Notes: generated by a model from the letters alone, not told the origin. 64,000 bases of DNA from Lachnospiraceae bacterium (GCA_910575035.1 CAJTDL010000007.1:1-64000); one strand, 5' to 3'. Counted from the first letter of the stretch, positions 54,254-63,816 are shown. Numbers and translations are program-made.

Positions 54254-55003
54254 TTATTTGTAATTTACAATCTTACCAAAATCTGCCTTCAGGGAAGCGC
54301 CGCCTACTAAGCCGCCGTCAATGTCTGGCTTGCCGAAGAGCTCTGCCGCATTGCCTGCATTTACAGATCCGCCATACTGGATGCGGATGGCTTCTGCAGT
54401 TGCCTCATCATATACTTCCTTGATGCATGCCCGGATGGCTGCGCATACTTCCTCTGCCTGGTCAGAAGTTGCAGTCTCGCCTGTTCCGATTGCCCAGATT
54501 GGCTCATAAGCGATGACAGCTGCCTTTGCCTGGTCTGCGGTCACATTCTGGAATGCAATCTTAATCTGCATACGGATCCAGTCAATGTAAATCCCCTGTT
54601 TCCTCTGGGTTAAGGACTCTCCGCAGCAGATAATGGGGGTAATGTTATGCTCAAAAGCTTTCAACACTTTCTTGTTCACAGTCTCATCTGTCTCTGCAAA
54701 ATATTCCCTGCGCTCAGAATGGCCGATAATCACATATTTTACGCCAGCGTCTGTCAGCATATTGGGAGCGATTTCCCCGGTATATGCGCCGCTTTCTTCA
54801 TAATACATATTCTCTGCGCCAATCTGGATGTTGGAGCCTTTTGCTGCTTCTATTGCTGGGATAATGTCGATGGCCGGCACGCAGAATACTACGTCAGCCT
54901 CTTCATTTGCCACTAATGGTTTCAGTTCTTCGATCAAAGCAACTGCCTCGCTGGGAGTCTTGTTCATTTTCCAGTTGCCTGCAATAATTTTCTTTCTTGC
55001 CAT
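54254..55003 (-). CDS. tpiA: Triosephosphate isomerase
   Basis: Interconverts dihydroxyacetone phosphate and glyceraldehyde-3-phosphate. The N-terminal AGNWKMNKT lysine, the catalytic histidine in [11 protein letters not shown] and the catalytic glutamate in [12 protein letters not shown] are present, as is the phosphate loop YGGSVNAGN. The length of 249 residues is standard. It is downstream of pgk by 142 bp in the order gap-pgk-tpiA. Confidence 0.98.
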   Translation of the reverse strand: MARKKIIAGNWKMNKTPSEAVALIEELKPLVANEEADVVFCVPAIDIIPAIEAAKGSNIQIGAENMYYEESGAYTGEIAPNMLTDAGVKYVIIGHSERREYFAETDETVNKKVLKAFEHNITPIICCGESLTQRKQGIYIDWIRMQIKIAFQNVTADQAKAAVIAYEPIWAIGTGETATSDQAEEVCAAIRACIKEVYDEATAEAIRIQYGGSVNAGNAAELFGKPDIDGGLVGGASLKADFGKIVNYK

Positions 55004-55145
55004 TGTCTTTTCCTCTTCTCCTATATTCTGAGCGGAGACTCCTTCTTCTAGGATTCTCCTGTTCCTAAACCAGCGCGGCGTCCCACATCCTCCAATTTTA
55101 CAGAGAACAACAGAACTGCCGCACTGTATAGTTCGCCTATCTTAA

Positions 55146-56354
55146 TTACTTATTTGTTGCTGCTGCCACGCCTGGAAGCTCTTTGCCCTCCAGGAACTCC
55201 AGGGAAGCGCCGCCGCCTGTGGAAATATGGCTCATCTTATCGCCAAATCCTAACTGGTTTACTGCTGCTGCAGAATCGCCGCCGCCGATGATGGTGGTTG
55301 CGTCTGTTTCAGCCAAAGCCTTTGCGACTGCAATGGTTCCCTCTGCAAGGGTTGGGTTCTCAAATACGCCCATTGGCCCATTCCATACAACGGTCTTTGC
55401 GGATTTTACAGCATCTGCAAACATTTCTGCCGTCTTTGGCCCGATATCGCAGCCTTCACGGTCTGCAGGCATATTGTTGGAATCATAAACTTCTACTTCT
55501 ACAGGTGCGTCAATTGGGTTCGGGAATGCTGTAATTGTAGCGGAATCAATTGGGAGCAGTAATTTCTTGCCCAGCTTCTCAGCCTTTTCGATCATTTCTT
55601 TGCAATAGTCTAACTTGGTGTCGTCTACCAGGGAATTGCCGATTTCATTGCCCTGTGCCTTTAAGAAGGTGTATGCCATGCCGCCGCCGATGATCAATGT
55701 GTCGCATTTCTCTAATAAATTGGAGATAACATTTAATTTGTCCGCTACTTTTGCGCCGCCCAGGATGGCTACGAAAGGCCTTACCGGGTTTTCTACTGCA
55801 TTTCCAAGGAAGTCGATTTCTTTCTGCATCAAGTAGCCAACTGCTGCTGTATCTACTAATTCAGAAACGCCTACGTTGGAGCAGTGCGCCCTGTGGGCGG
55901 TCCCAAATGCGTCGTTTACGAAGATATCGCAAAGAGAAGCCAGGTCTTTGGAGAATGCTTCGCCATTTTTAGTCTCTTCCACCCTGTAACGGGTGTTCTC
56001 CAATAAGATCACTTCTCCGTCCTGCATAGCCTCTACGGCTGCCTTTGCGTTCGGCCCTACCACTTCTGGGTCTGCTGCAAATTTTACTTCCTGGCCTAAC
56101 AGTTCTGTCAGCCTTGCTGCTACAGGGGCTAAGGACAGCTCCGGCTTTGGCTCTCCCTTCGGCTTGCCCAGATGGGAGCAAAGGATCACCTTGCCTCCGT
56201 CAGCGATTAATTTCTTGATAGTAGGAAGAGCCGCTACCAGACGGTTCTCATCTGTGATCTTGCCATCTTTTAACGGCACATTGAAGTCACACCTGCAAAG
56301 GACGCGTTTGCCTTTTACATTGATATCATCTACGGAAACTTTATTTAAAGACAT
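55146..56354 (-). CDS. pgk: Phosphoglycerate kinase
   Basis: Forms ATP from 1,3-bisphosphoglycerate and [19 protein letters not shown] near residue 18, [24 protein letters not shown] and the C-terminal [13 protein letters not shown] loop are conserved. The ATG at 56354 follows AGGAGG and gives 402 residues. An attenuator-like terminator separates it from gap. Confidence 0.98.
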   Translation of the reverse strand: MSLNKVSVDDINVKGKRVLCRCDFNVPLKDGKITDENRLVAALPTIKKLIADGGKVILCSHLGKPKGEPKPELSLAPVAARLTELLGQEVKFAADPEVVGPNAKAAVEAMQDGEVILLENTRYRVEETKNGEAFSKDLASLCDIFVNDAFGTAHRAHCSNVGVSELVDTAAVGYLMQKEIDFLGNAVENPVRPFVAILGGAKVADKLNVISNLLEKCDTLIIGGGMAYTFLKAQGNEIGNSLVDDTKLDYCKEMIEKAEKLGKKLLLPIDSATITAFPNPIDAPVEVEVYDSNNMPADREGCDIGPKTAEMFADAVKSAKTVVWNGPMGVFENPTLAEGTIAVAKALAETDATTIIGGGDSAAAVNQLGFGDKMSHISTGGGASLEFLEGKELPGVAAATNK

Positions 56355-56397
56355 AATATTTTTACCTCCTGAAAATTGTTGTCGCTCCATTCATTGG

Positions 56398-56430
56398 AAA
56401 AAAGGAGTCCGGTCCTTTTAAGACCGGACC
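56398..56430 (-). terminator. Terminator between gap and pgk
   Basis: On the minus strand GTCCGGTC and GACCGGAC form a GC-rich stem around TTAAAAG, followed by TCCTTTTTT. It lies about 115 bp after the gap stop and 45 bp before the pgk start, so it could set the gap to pgk transcript ratio. Confidence 0.85.
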
Positions 56431-56506
56431 CTTTCTGAGTCTTATCTGCACCGCGGCAGCCTATCGCTTCACAAAAGCAGTCTGCCGTGCAGTCCTATTT
56501 TGTTTT

Positions 56507-56556
56507 AAGGAAATTCTGTTCGTTAAGCTGATTCGGCCTCGGCTTATGCTAACTCA
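56507..56556. repeat. TTAGC repeat family unit at the end of gap
   Basis: On the minus strand TTAGCATAAGCCGAGGCCG continues to AGCTTAACGAACAGAATTTCCTT. The same order of blocks (TTAGCGAAACCGAGCCG to GGTTAGCGAACAGAACATCCTT) occurs after map at 27637-27690. The gap stop codon TAA lies inside the unit. Confidence 0.65.
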
Positions 56557-57560
56557 CTGAAGTATTTGATGGTACGAACCATCTGGCTTGTGTAGCTGTT
56601 TTCGTTGTCATACCAGGAAACAACCTGTACTTCATATAAATCATCAGAAACCTTGGAAACCATAGTCTGTGTAGCGTCGAATAAGGAACCATACCTCATG
56701 CCAACGATATCGCTGGATACGATTTCGTCCTCGTTGTATCCGAAGGACTCATTTGCTGCTGCTTTCATAGCTGCATTGATGCCGTCTACAGTTACGTCTG
56801 CACCCTTAACAACTGCTGTTAAGATTGTGGTGGATCCGGTTGGGGTAGGTACGCGCTGTGCGGAACCGATTAATTTTCCGTTCAGTTCTGGGATAACTAA
56901 TCCAATAGCCTTAGCTGCGCCTGTGCTGTTAGGAACGATGTTAACAGCAGCTGCACGGGATCTTCTGAGGTCACCCTTCCTCTGCGGTCCGTCTAAGGTC
57001 ATCTGATCGCCTGTGTAAGCATGGATCGTGCACATAATACCAGACTGGATTGCTGCGTATTTGTTCAGTGCGTCAGCCATTGGAGCCAGGCAGTTTGTAG
57101 TACAGGAAGCTGCAGAAATGATATTGTCTTCTGCTTTCAATGTCTCATGGTTTGTGTTGTAAACGATGGTAGGAAGATCGTTTCCTGCTGGTGCAGAGAT
57201 AACAACCTTACGCGCGCCTGCATTGATGTGTGCTTCTGCTTTTGCTTTGGAGGTATAGAATCCGGAGCACTCTAATACAACGTCTACCTTCAACTCTCCC
57301 CATGGGCAGTTGTTTGCATCTGGGAATGCATAAATCTTGATTTCCTGTCCATCAACGGTAATGGAGTCTTCACCGGCACTAACTTTGTCTGCTAACTCAT
57401 ATTTTCCCTGAGAAGAATCATACTTTAACAGGTGAGCCAACATTTTGGGGCTTGTTAAATCGTTGATTGCTACTACTTCATACCCCTCTGCGCCAAACAT
57501 CTGCCTGAAAGCCAAACGCCCAATACGTCCAAAACCATTAATTGCTACTCTTACTGACAT
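56544..57560 (-). CDS. gap: Glyceraldehyde-3-phosphate dehydrogenase, type I
   Basis: Oxidises glyceraldehyde-3-phosphate with NAD+ and phosphate. The Rossmann fingerprint [15 protein letters not shown] is at residues 7-21. The catalytic cysteine is in [12 protein letters not shown] near 152, and the C-terminal [16 protein letters not shown] is conserved. The ATG at 57560 follows GGAGGAAT and gives 338 residues. A good promoter lies about 65 bp upstream. The final residues ELA and the stop are part of a repeated intergenic unit. Confidence 0.98.
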   Translation of the reverse strand: MSVRVAINGFGRIGRLAFRQMFGAEGYEVVAINDLTSPKMLAHLLKYDSSQGKYELADKVSAGEDSITVDGQEIKIYAFPDANNCPWGELKVDVVLECSGFYTSKAKAEAHINAGARKVVISAPAGNDLPTIVYNTNHETLKAEDNIISAASCTTNCLAPMADALNKYAAIQSGIMCTIHAYTGDQMTLDGPQRKGDLRRSRAAAVNIVPNSTGAAKAIGLVIPELNGKLIGSAQRVPTPTGSTTILTAVVKGADVTVDGINAAMKAAANESFGYNEDEIVSSDIVGMRYGSLFDATQTMVSKVSDDLYEVQVVSWYDNENSYTSQMVRTIKYFSELA

Positions 57561-57624
57561 GATTATTCCTCCTAAATTTTGAATAGATTTGTATTTCTTT
57601 GGATATATTACCCAACCTGTCTCT

Positions 57625-57653
57625 ATTTTAACTAATAACTGGGAAAAATTCAA
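57625..57653 (-). promoter_or_regulatory. gap promoter
   Basis: Minus-strand TTGAAT (57648-57653) and TAAAAT (57625-57630) with a 17-bp spacer, upstream of the gap ribosome binding site. Confidence 0.75.
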
Positions 57654-57708
57654 GTATAATTTTAGCAAATGTAAAAATTCAAGGAGATTTGGGTAAAGTT
57701 TATTAATG

Positions 57709-58539
57709 TCAGCAATTTCCTGTCCATACAAAGCCCAAGCGCCTGCGGGCCGTGTCTGCAAGACGGAATACCGTTCGCACATCTGTTGGATTCTTGTCCA
57801 GCATTTGGTAGCGCGGAAAAAAGCGGGTGACATGCAGGGGAGTGTTTTTCCCTACAGCAGAGGCAATCCATTTGGCTTCCTCTTCCATTTCCAAGATGCT
57901 GTCATTTTCTCCTGGTATAATGAGGGTTGTAAGCTCAACATGGCAGGATGCAGATGCACGGACAATAAATGACTTTACCGTTTCCAGATCTCCCCCCAGT
58001 TTTTTGTAGAAATTATCCCGGAAACCCTTCAGGTCAATGTTCATGGCGTCCAGGAAGGGGATGACACGTTCCAGGACTTCCAGGGAAAAGGAGCCATTTG
58101 TGACCAATATGTTTTTCATGCCATGCTTTTTTATAAGTCTGGCTGTGTCATGTACATATTCCCATCCCACCAAAGGCTCATTATAGGTAAATGCTACCCC
58201 GATATTTCCTGCATTTTTGTACTGCAATGCTTTCTCTGCCAGCTCGTCTGGTGAAAGGCATATGGTTCCCGGCGGATCCTCACTTTCCATGGAAATCCCA
58301 TGGTTTTGGCAAAATGGGCACTTTAAATTGCAGCCAAAGCTTCCTGCTGACAGCACCAAACTGCCTGGATAGAACATTTTCAAAGGCTTTTTCTCAATGG
58401 GGTCTAAAGCCAGGGATGTAACCCTTCCATAATTGGCGCATAGAACCGTTCCATTTTTATTGATTCTTGCGCCGCAGATTCCCCTTTGGCCTTCCTCCAG
58501 GCTGCATTGGTGCATACATGTATGGCAAACTGCCCTCAT
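57709..58539 (-). CDS. amrS: AmmeMemoRadiSam system radical SAM enzyme (PflA-like)
   Basis: A radical SAM protein of 276 residues. The [4Fe-4S] ligands are C70, C74 and C77 in [14 protein letters not shown]. The N-terminal [19 protein letters not shown] has four further cysteines, as in this family. [11 protein letters not shown] and LVTNGSFS resemble pyruvate-formate-lyase activating enzymes. The start at 58539 follows GGAGGGGC. It ends soon after VWTGNC, whereas many relatives continue into a C-terminal cysteine motif, so this is a short version. It is the last of three consecutive system genes. The reaction is unknown. Confidence 0.88.
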   Translation of the reverse strand: MRAVCHTCMHQCSLEEGQRGICGARINKNGTVLCANYGRVTSLALDPIEKKPLKMFYPGSLVLSAGSFGCNLKCPFCQNHGISMESEDPPGTICLSPDELAEKALQYKNAGNIGVAFTYNEPLVGWEYVHDTARLIKKHGMKNILVTNGSFSLEVLERVIPFLDAMNIDLKGFRDNFYKKLGGDLETVKSFIVRASASCHVELTTLIIPGENDSILEMEEEAKWIASAVGKNTPLHVTRFFPRYQMLDKNPTDVRTVFRLADTARRRLGFVWTGNC

Positions 58540-58666
58540 ACTGCCCCTCCTTCCTAATATATACAAAGATTGTGGTACTGCAATAAATATTTATGCCTGT
58601 ATTTCTGATACATTGGAATTATAGCGCTATTTTCTGCCTGCATTGATTAGCCCGGGAAACAGCAGG

Positions 58667-59197
58667 TCACTGGTGACGGATAACCTCAAACCTTTCCAAT
58701 TGGACTTCTTCATCGTATCCGATGCCTGCCTTTTGCTTGGCAATGGCAATCTGGTCTTCCACACTGTCCACACCCTCCAGATTGGGGAGCAGCAAACCGC
58801 GGCGATAGCCCTTCGTGACTACTACCCCATAGCGCTTTACATCCAGCTTGGCAAGCGTATCAATTTCTTCCATTTCGCCCAATACATCCACGCTGACTGC
58901 CAGCTTATCCAGTTCATCCGGACGGATTGGCGGAAACCTTGGATCCCGGGTAGATGAACTGACCGCATTCTGAATAATTTCTTCTGCTATGGATGGCTGT
59001 ACTGCCTGAAGGGTTCCGATACATCCCCGAAGCTGGCCTTCCTCCTTAATGGAGACAAAAACGCCTGCGCGGCTCTGGCACATTTCTGCTGGCAGCCCTT
59101 TTGGCACCTCTATTTTCTTTCCTGTACGGACATATTCTTCAATGGTTTGGCGTGCAAGCTGCACATAAGCATCTCCTTGTATATTTTGTTTTACCAT
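58667..59197 (-). CDS. amrA: AmmeMemoRadiSam system protein A (AMMECR1 domain)
   Basis: A 176-residue AMMECR1-domain protein. The hallmark motif LRGCIGT lies in VSIKEEGQLRGCIGTLQA near residue 57, followed by RDPRFPPIRPDELDKL and VSVDVLGEMEEI. The ATG at 59197 is preferred over an upstream TTG because AGGCAGGA precedes it. It sits between the Memo-like gene and the radical SAM gene, which is the defining neighbourhood. The biochemical role is not established; human AMMECR1 is a distant homologue. Confidence 0.9.
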   Translation of the reverse strand: MVKQNIQGDAYVQLARQTIEEYVRTGKKIEVPKGLPAEMCQSRAGVFVSIKEEGQLRGCIGTLQAVQPSIAEEIIQNAVSSSTRDPRFPPIRPDELDKLAVSVDVLGEMEEIDTLAKLDVKRYGVVVTKGYRRGLLLPNLEGVDSVEDQIAIAKQKAGIGYDEEVQLERFEVIRHQ

Positions 59198-59343
59198 ATC
59201 ATCCTGCCTTTCCAAATTTAATTCTTCCAGCCGTCCCTAAAATAAATTGAACCGCCAGAATCATATATCCAATCTCTAATAGATATTTGGGACACAATCC
59301 AAATGGAACCTCTTAATTTTCCTCCTGCCATAAAGCCGATCCT

Positions 59344-60156
59344 TTATGCTCCTGCTGGACGCACTTCATATGCGCAAACGCCATACCCTACCCCAAAAGG
59401 GCCTTCGTAAGATAGCCTTCTGGCTGTGATTTCCTTCTGGCGCAGCGCACCCGCCATCATTGTGAAAGACCGATGGCCGCACTCTCCTGCTTTACTGCAG
59501 AAATCCTCCGAAAACCGCAGCAATTCCAAAAATTCCCCCTTTTCCATTACTTCCATGACTCTCTTATCATATTCCGGGCCTTCCTTTTGGTATCCATAGG
59601 GGCCATCTGGCTTTAACCTGTGGGATAAATCCCCGCTGGCAATAATCACTGCCTTTCTGTCCAGAGCCGCCGCCGTATCCTGGATACACTTTCCAAGCTC
59701 ATAATGCATTTTAAGGGGCATCCCTGACAGGCCAATCCGAACCAGGCGATAGCCTGTCCAATATTTATTAATAAAGTACAAAGGCACCATGGTGCCATGA
59801 TCCAGGCGCGGGTCACGCTCCCCCTCTGTGCCTGTCGGCAGGCCGCATGCATCCGCTTGGCTGCACAGCTTTTTTACAAACGCCATATCATAATCTGCCT
59901 CTATCTGAACCCCTGCTGCCCGAAACTGCCCAAAGTTCCCCCTGGCGCTTTTCCCTGGCGAAATGTGGAAATAATCCGCATACATAATCTGATGGGGCGA
60001 GATGACCACAAGGGTCTCTGGCATAATCTCCCCAATCCTCCTGGCAACTTTTTCATATGCATTGACCGTATTTTGTATTTTTTTCTCTTCGCCCCTGCCA
60101 ACCTCCGGCACGATCAGCGGCGGATGCGGAACCATAAACGCTGCTAAAATTCCCAT
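59344..60156 (-). CDS. amrB: AmmeMemoRadiSam system protein B (Memo-like)
   Basis: A 270-residue member of the Memo/class III extradiol dioxygenase LigB-like fold. VPHPPLIVPEVGRGEE at the N-terminus, DHGTMVPLYFIN in the middle and ASGDLSHRLKPDGPYGY near residue 190 carry the conserved histidines and aspartate. The ATG at 60156 follows GGAGAGGT; longer upstream frames run into an intergenic repeat. Whether it oxidises a substrate is unknown. It is the first gene of the B-A-radical SAM set. Confidence 0.9.
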   Translation of the reverse strand: MGILAAFMVPHPPLIVPEVGRGEEKKIQNTVNAYEKVARRIGEIMPETLVVISPHQIMYADYFHISPGKSARGNFGQFRAAGVQIEADYDMAFVKKLCSQADACGLPTGTEGERDPRLDHGTMVPLYFINKYWTGYRLVRIGLSGMPLKMHYELGKCIQDTAAALDRKAVIIASGDLSHRLKPDGPYGYQKEGPEYDKRVMEVMEKGEFLELLRFSEDFCSKAGECGHRSFTMMAGALRQKEITARRLSYEGPFGVGYGVCAYEVRPAGA

Positions 60157-60267
60157 ATTGAACCTCTCCATAATTCCATTGCCATATTCTTTTTCTGCCA
60201 TTATACCCTTGCAGGCATTCTGCGTCAATAGCTGCTGTGGCTTCAGGAAAAATATGAAATTCTCAAG

Positions 60268-60380
60268 GTTACTATTCATGGCCAATGTCAGTAATTTAAG
60301 GAATTACCCCCAAACAGTTGCACCCCTCCACCAGCCTGTAAAATCCTTTAAGTTTATGTCACTGATTCAAGGCCAATACC
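60268..60380 (+). repeat. Decayed GTTACTATTC-family element
   Basis: GTTACTATTCATGGCC followed by AATGTCAGTAATTTAAGG matches the left end of copy 4. The far side, CCTTTAAGTTTATGTCACTG and TTCAAGGCCAAT, looks like a rearranged inverted counterpart. No target duplication was found. It separates amrB from the asnA promoter. Confidence 0.6.
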
Positions 60381-60410
60381 ACCTTCCGGGTTCAGCATCC
60401 ACTTTTTTGA

Positions 60411-60439
60411 TTGAAAAATTCCATCTATAAGCATATAAT
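60411..60439 (+). promoter_or_regulatory. asnA promoter
   Basis: TTGAAA (60411-60416) and perfect TATAAT (60434-60439) with a 17-bp spacer, 117 bp upstream of the start codon. Confidence 0.85.
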
Positions 60440-60445
60440 AAAGCA

Positions 60446-60545
60446 GGTATACCTTATGAAACAGCGTTGCTGTTTCCCCGCCCTGAAAGGGCATGCATTA
60501 CGGTGTGCCCCAAAGGGTATAGAATCTGAATCATAGAAGAAGAAA
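60446..60545 (+). promoter_or_regulatory. Structured leader of asnA, possible riboswitch
   Basis: TATACC (60448-60453) pairs with GGTATA (60516-60521) to close a junction. Inside are GAAACAGC-GTT-GCTGTTTC (60458-60476) and GCCCT-GAA-AGGGC (60480-60492). GGGCAT (60489-60494) can instead pair with GTGCCC (60505-60510), and CCC-CAAA-GGG (60508-60517) competes again. There is no T-box sequence and no terminator T run. The class is not recognised. Confidence 0.5.
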
Positions 60546-60555
60546 GGAGAAGGCC

Positions 60556-61566
60556 ATGAAGCATTTTATCTTACCTTCCAACTACCGTTCTGAGCTGGAC
60601 TTGCATGACACACAGATCGCCATTAAAACTGTAAAGGATTTTTTCCAGAACCTGCTGGCAGAACGCCTGAATCTGCACCGGGTATCCGCCCCTTTATTCG
60701 TGGATCCGGCCTCTGGGCTGAATGACAACCTAAATGGCGTGGAGCGCCCCGTTTCCTTCGGCATCAAAGAGCAGGGCGACAAAGCGGCAGAGATCGTGCA
60801 TTCCCTGGCAAAATGGAAACGCTACGCATTGAAGAAATATGGATTTACCATGGGAGAAGGGCTCTATACAGATATGAACGCCATCCGGCGGGACGAGGAA
60901 ACCGATAACATCCATTCTATTTTTGTGGACCAATGGGACTGGGAAAAGATCATTTCCAGAGAGGATCGGAACATAGAATTTTTAAAGGACACTGTGCAGT
61001 CTGTATACAAAGTCCTGCGGAAAACAGAGAAATATATGGCAATACGGTATGATTACATAGAGGAGATCCTGCCTTATCATATTTCCTTTATCACAACCCA
61101 GGAACTTGAGGATATGTACCCTGACTGTGCACCAAAGGAACGTGAGCTCCTGATCGCCCGTGAAAAAAGGGCTGTGTGCATTATGCAGATCGGGGACAAA
61201 CTGAAATCCGGGGAACCGCATGACGGAAGGGCGCCAGATTATGACGATTGGGCACTGAACGCGGATATTGTAGTGTATTATCCCGTTCTGGATATCGCGC
61301 TGGAGCTTTCTTCTATGGGAATACGCGTCGACCGGAAGGCCCTTTTAGAGCAGCTTGATAAGGCTGGATGCCCTGAACGGGCTGGGCTGCCATTCCAGAA
61401 AGCCGTACTGGAGGAAGAACTGCCATTCACAGTCGGCGGGGGCATTGGGCAGTCCAGGATCTGTATGTTCTTTTTGCGGAAAGCCCATATTGGCGAGGTA
61501 CAGGCTTCCCTTTGGACAGAGGAAACGGTAAAGACTGCCCAGGATCAGGGGATACAGCTGCTGTAA
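60556..61566 (+). CDS. asnA: Aspartate-ammonia ligase (asparagine synthetase A)
   Basis: Makes asparagine from aspartate, ammonia and ATP. It belongs to the class II aminoacyl-tRNA-synthetase-like fold. FQNLLAERLNLHRVSAPLFV, GLNDNLNGVERPVSF, the VDQWDWEK motif and the C-terminal GGGIGQSRICMFFL are typical. The length of 336 residues is normal. GAAAGGAG precedes the ATG. It is monocistronic with its own promoter and a long structured leader, and converges on the double-Nudix gene. Confidence 0.97.
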   Translation: MKHFILPSNYRSELDLHDTQIAIKTVKDFFQNLLAERLNLHRVSAPLFVDPASGLNDNLNGVERPVSFGIKEQGDKAAEIVHSLAKWKRYALKKYGFTMGEGLYTDMNAIRRDEETDNIHSIFVDQWDWEKIISREDRNIEFLKDTVQSVYKVLRKTEKYMAIRYDYIEEILPYHISFITTQELEDMYPDCAPKERELLIAREKRAVCIMQIGDKLKSGEPHDGRAPDYDDWALNADIVVYYPVLDIALELSSMGIRVDRKALLEQLDKAGCPERAGLPFQKAVLEEELPFTVGGGIGQSRICMFFLRKAHIGEVQASLWTEETVKTAQDQGIQLL

Positions 61567-61607
61567 GACAGCCTAAGAAATCCCATTTTTCCACAAGAAG
61601 CATAAGG

Positions 61608-61671
61608 GAATTTCCCAAAACAGGGGATAAATCCGCTACATCTGGCAGGATTATCCCCTGTTGGGAAATTC
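61608..61671. terminator. Long inverted repeat between convergent asnA and Nudix genes
   Basis: GAATTTCCC plus ACAGGGGATAA pairs with TTATCCCCTGT plus GGGAAATTC, about 20 bp of stem around a 20-base loop. It lies 7 bp after the Nudix stop and 40 bp after asnA. There is no strong T run, but the position supports a shared terminator. Confidence 0.65.
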
Positions 61672-61677
61672 ATTGGA

Positions 61678-62844
61678 TTATTTGCTGGCATTTAAGCCCA
61701 AACCATCCTTCCAGGAAGTGCAGCTGCCTCTCAGCCATTTTCCCAATTCTTCCAATTCATCCAAAAATATGCAGTATTTCCCTGCTTTTCCTGCTTCTGC
61801 CTCCTGGCGGACTTCTGAAAGTAACGTCTCATACTCCATCCAGCATACAGATTCCACTTCATCCTCCTGAAGCTTTAAGTTTTCTATTTCCACAGGCTTT
61901 GTGTAGACATATACCATGCTGGCCTCTGCATTTTTAAAAGGCTTTCCGTAAAATGTGCCCTCTGCATACCCTAAATGCAAAAATGCTTTCTTTAAATCCT
62001 GGGGCTGTGCCCGAATGCCCAGTTCTTCTTCCAGCTCCCGCAAGGCAGACTGCAGATAATCGCTTCCAGCAGGCAAATGCCCTGCCGAGGAAATGTCATA
62101 ACAGCCTGGGTAAGAATCCTTTGTGGCGCTGCGCTTCTGCAGCAATATTTCAAAGGCTTGCTTCGAACCTGCCGATAAAAGGCGGGCGCCACCGCCTGAG
62201 GGCAAAATGCCGTCCGGCTTCTGCTGTATTAAATCAGCATACGGGGAGTTATCGGCTGGCCGCACAATCCACACATGTGCAGTCCCATGCAGATCCCCAG
62301 AAGCATGAACCATGGAACGTTCCCGCACCTTGCCCGCCAGGCTTCCATCCTCCCGGCGCAGATCCAGAAGTTCCATAGGCGTTCCATTCAGCACAGCTTC
62401 TGTCAGCCTGTCCCCATCATAGCTGAGCTTCAGGGAGAAAAAAGGGGTGTTTTCCATTAAAAGCTTAAAAAATATCTTATCGCCTTCCCAAAGGTTTAGG
62501 TCCATCAGGCGATCCTTTTTTACCCATTCCAACGCGCCCTCCTCACAGTCTGCCAAAGCGCCCTCAAAGCTGTCTGAAGTGTAAAGGCACATATATTCCG
62601 TCTGCCAGCCCTCCACAAAAAATGTAACGATCCCCCGAAAGGAAAAACTGGTCAGGGTCAGCCCTGTCTCCTCTTTTACCTCCCGCAGCAAGCATTCCTC
62701 CGGGCTTTCCCCCTGCTCAAAATGGCCGCCAATGCCAATCCATTTATCCCTGTTTACATCCTTCTTTTTTTTGATGCGGTGGAGCATCAGGTATTGATTA
62801 TCTTTTTCAATATAACACAGTGTTGTCAACGGTGACCTTCCCAT
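61678..62844 (-). CDS. Double Nudix hydrolase (MutT-like plus IDI-like)
   Basis: Two Nudix domains in one 388-residue chain. The first (about 1-150) has the box GHFEQGESPEEC...REVKEETGL at residues 40-62 and resembles 8-oxo-dGTP diphosphatases. The second (about 155-360) has GHLPAGSDYLQS...RELEEELGI near 255-277 and resembles YfcD/IPP-isomerase-like Nudix proteins. Both boxes keep the catalytic REUxEE residues. An insertion of about 37 residues (195-231, rich in Gly, Ser and Pro) separates the first strands of the second domain. The substrate of either half is not known. Confidence 0.88.
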   Translation of the reverse strand: MGRSPLTTLCYIEKDNQYLMLHRIKKKKDVNRDKWIGIGGHFEQGESPEECLLREVKEETGLTLTSFSFRGIVTFFVEGWQTEYMCLYTSDSFEGALADCEEGALEWVKKDRLMDLNLWEGDKIFFKLLMENTPFFSLKLSYDGDRLTEAVLNGTPMELLDLRREDGSLAGKVRERSMVHASGDLHGTAHVWIVRPADNSPYADLIQQKPDGILPSGGGARLLSAGSKQAFEILLQKRSATKDSYPGCYDISSAGHLPAGSDYLQSALRELEEELGIRAQPQDLKKAFLHLGYAEGTFYGKPFKNAEASMVYVYTKPVEIENLKLQEDEVESVCWMEYETLLSEVRQEAEAGKAGKYCIFLDELEELGKWLRGSCTSWKDGLGLNASK

Positions 62845-62856
62845 GAATCCCCCTCT

Positions 62857-63792
62857 TTATTTTTCCCGTATATAGTCTGCATTCATAACGTCCTTCAACG
62901 CCTCGTAGGGAACCTCGATCTCTATACTGCCGCCTGCATAAGCCGTTACCATATAGGGGTTGCAAATTACCACCAGCCCCTGCTCATTCAGGTAAAATAC
63001 ATCTTCCCGCAGAATATCGGATACAAAGCTTTCATAGCCTTCCAGCAGATAATCCTTATAAGGCTCCGACGTTATGGTATCCAAAATATGCTGATCCACA
63101 ATTTCTCCCGCCTTTGCTTTATCTGTAAAAATGTCTGCCAGAGACAGTAATTTCCCAGTAGGCACATCAAAGCAATAGGTAGAAGACCATGTATTGGGAT
63201 GCGGAGTTCCCTGCCATTCATAGCTGTCACATATAATGCTCAGGATTTCTGGAGAACTGTATGCCACTTTATAGGTTGCCCCATAGCCATATCCTGTCCA
63301 GCTGCCCTTTTCTTCTTCTGAAAGATCTTTATAAACGCTCCTTGCCAATTCTGTGTCTTCTTCTATATAAGTTTGGTTAGAAGTATGCTGCTGCTCAAAA
63401 ACCATGTTCATCTTCTCTGCAGCTGCATCATTTCCCGCTATGGAAATCACTGGGCAGTTTTCCATTACAGAAAGCAGCAGCAGGCCGCTCCCCTCTTCCT
63501 GAATATCCTGGGAATAATCCACAAAGGACACCTCCGGCTCCTGGGAGGCTTCTGCCTCTTGCTGCGGCTCCTCTGGCGTTTCCTCTTTAGCGTCTTGCTC
63601 CTGGGATGATTCTTTCCCTTTGGCCTCCTCCCCGTCCTGGCTTTCGGAAGGCTCTTTTTGATTCTCCTCTGTATCTGCCTCTGTTTCATCTGTTACATTT
63701 TCTGAGGGAGCTGGGGCTGGCTCATTTTTTTTCGCGCAGGCTGCAAACAACAGACATACCCCCAACATCCATACAAGTAATCTTCTTTTCAT
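62857..63792 (-). CDS. Lipoprotein with DUF4163/DUF3298 (RsiV/PdaC-like) domains
   Basis: A 311-residue predicted lipoprotein. The signal sequence ends in a lipobox, LLFAAC, with the acylated cysteine at residue 19. A very acidic, Glu/Gln-rich linker (about 25-95) leads to a folded domain with GYGATYKVAYSSPEILSII and HPNTWSSTYCFDVPTGKLLSLADIF, as in DUF3298 regions of RsiV and peptidoglycan deacetylase PdaC. Such domains bind lysozyme or cell-wall glycans in relatives; no catalytic domain is attached here. It starts 12 bp upstream of the Nudix gene on the same strand. Confidence 0.82.
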   Translation of the reverse strand: MKRRLLVWMLGVCLLFAACAKKNEPAPAPSENVTDETEADTEENQKEPSESQDGEEAKGKESSQEQDAKEETPEEPQQEAEASQEPEVSFVDYSQDIQEEGSGLLLLSVMENCPVISIAGNDAAAEKMNMVFEQQHTSNQTYIEEDTELARSVYKDLSEEEKGSWTGYGYGATYKVAYSSPEILSIICDSYEWQGTPHPNTWSSTYCFDVPTGKLLSLADIFTDKAKAGEIVDQHILDTITSEPYKDYLLEGYESFVSDILREDVFYLNEQGLVVICNPYMVTAYAGGSIEIEVPYEALKDVMNADYIREK

Positions 63793-63816
63793 CCGTAATT
63801 CCCTTTTGCAATCCTT

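Noticed and set aside
60446-60545. Asparagine T-box riboswitch before asnA
   Set aside because: No T-box consensus bulge sequence, specifier loop or terminator/antiterminator pair with a T run was found.
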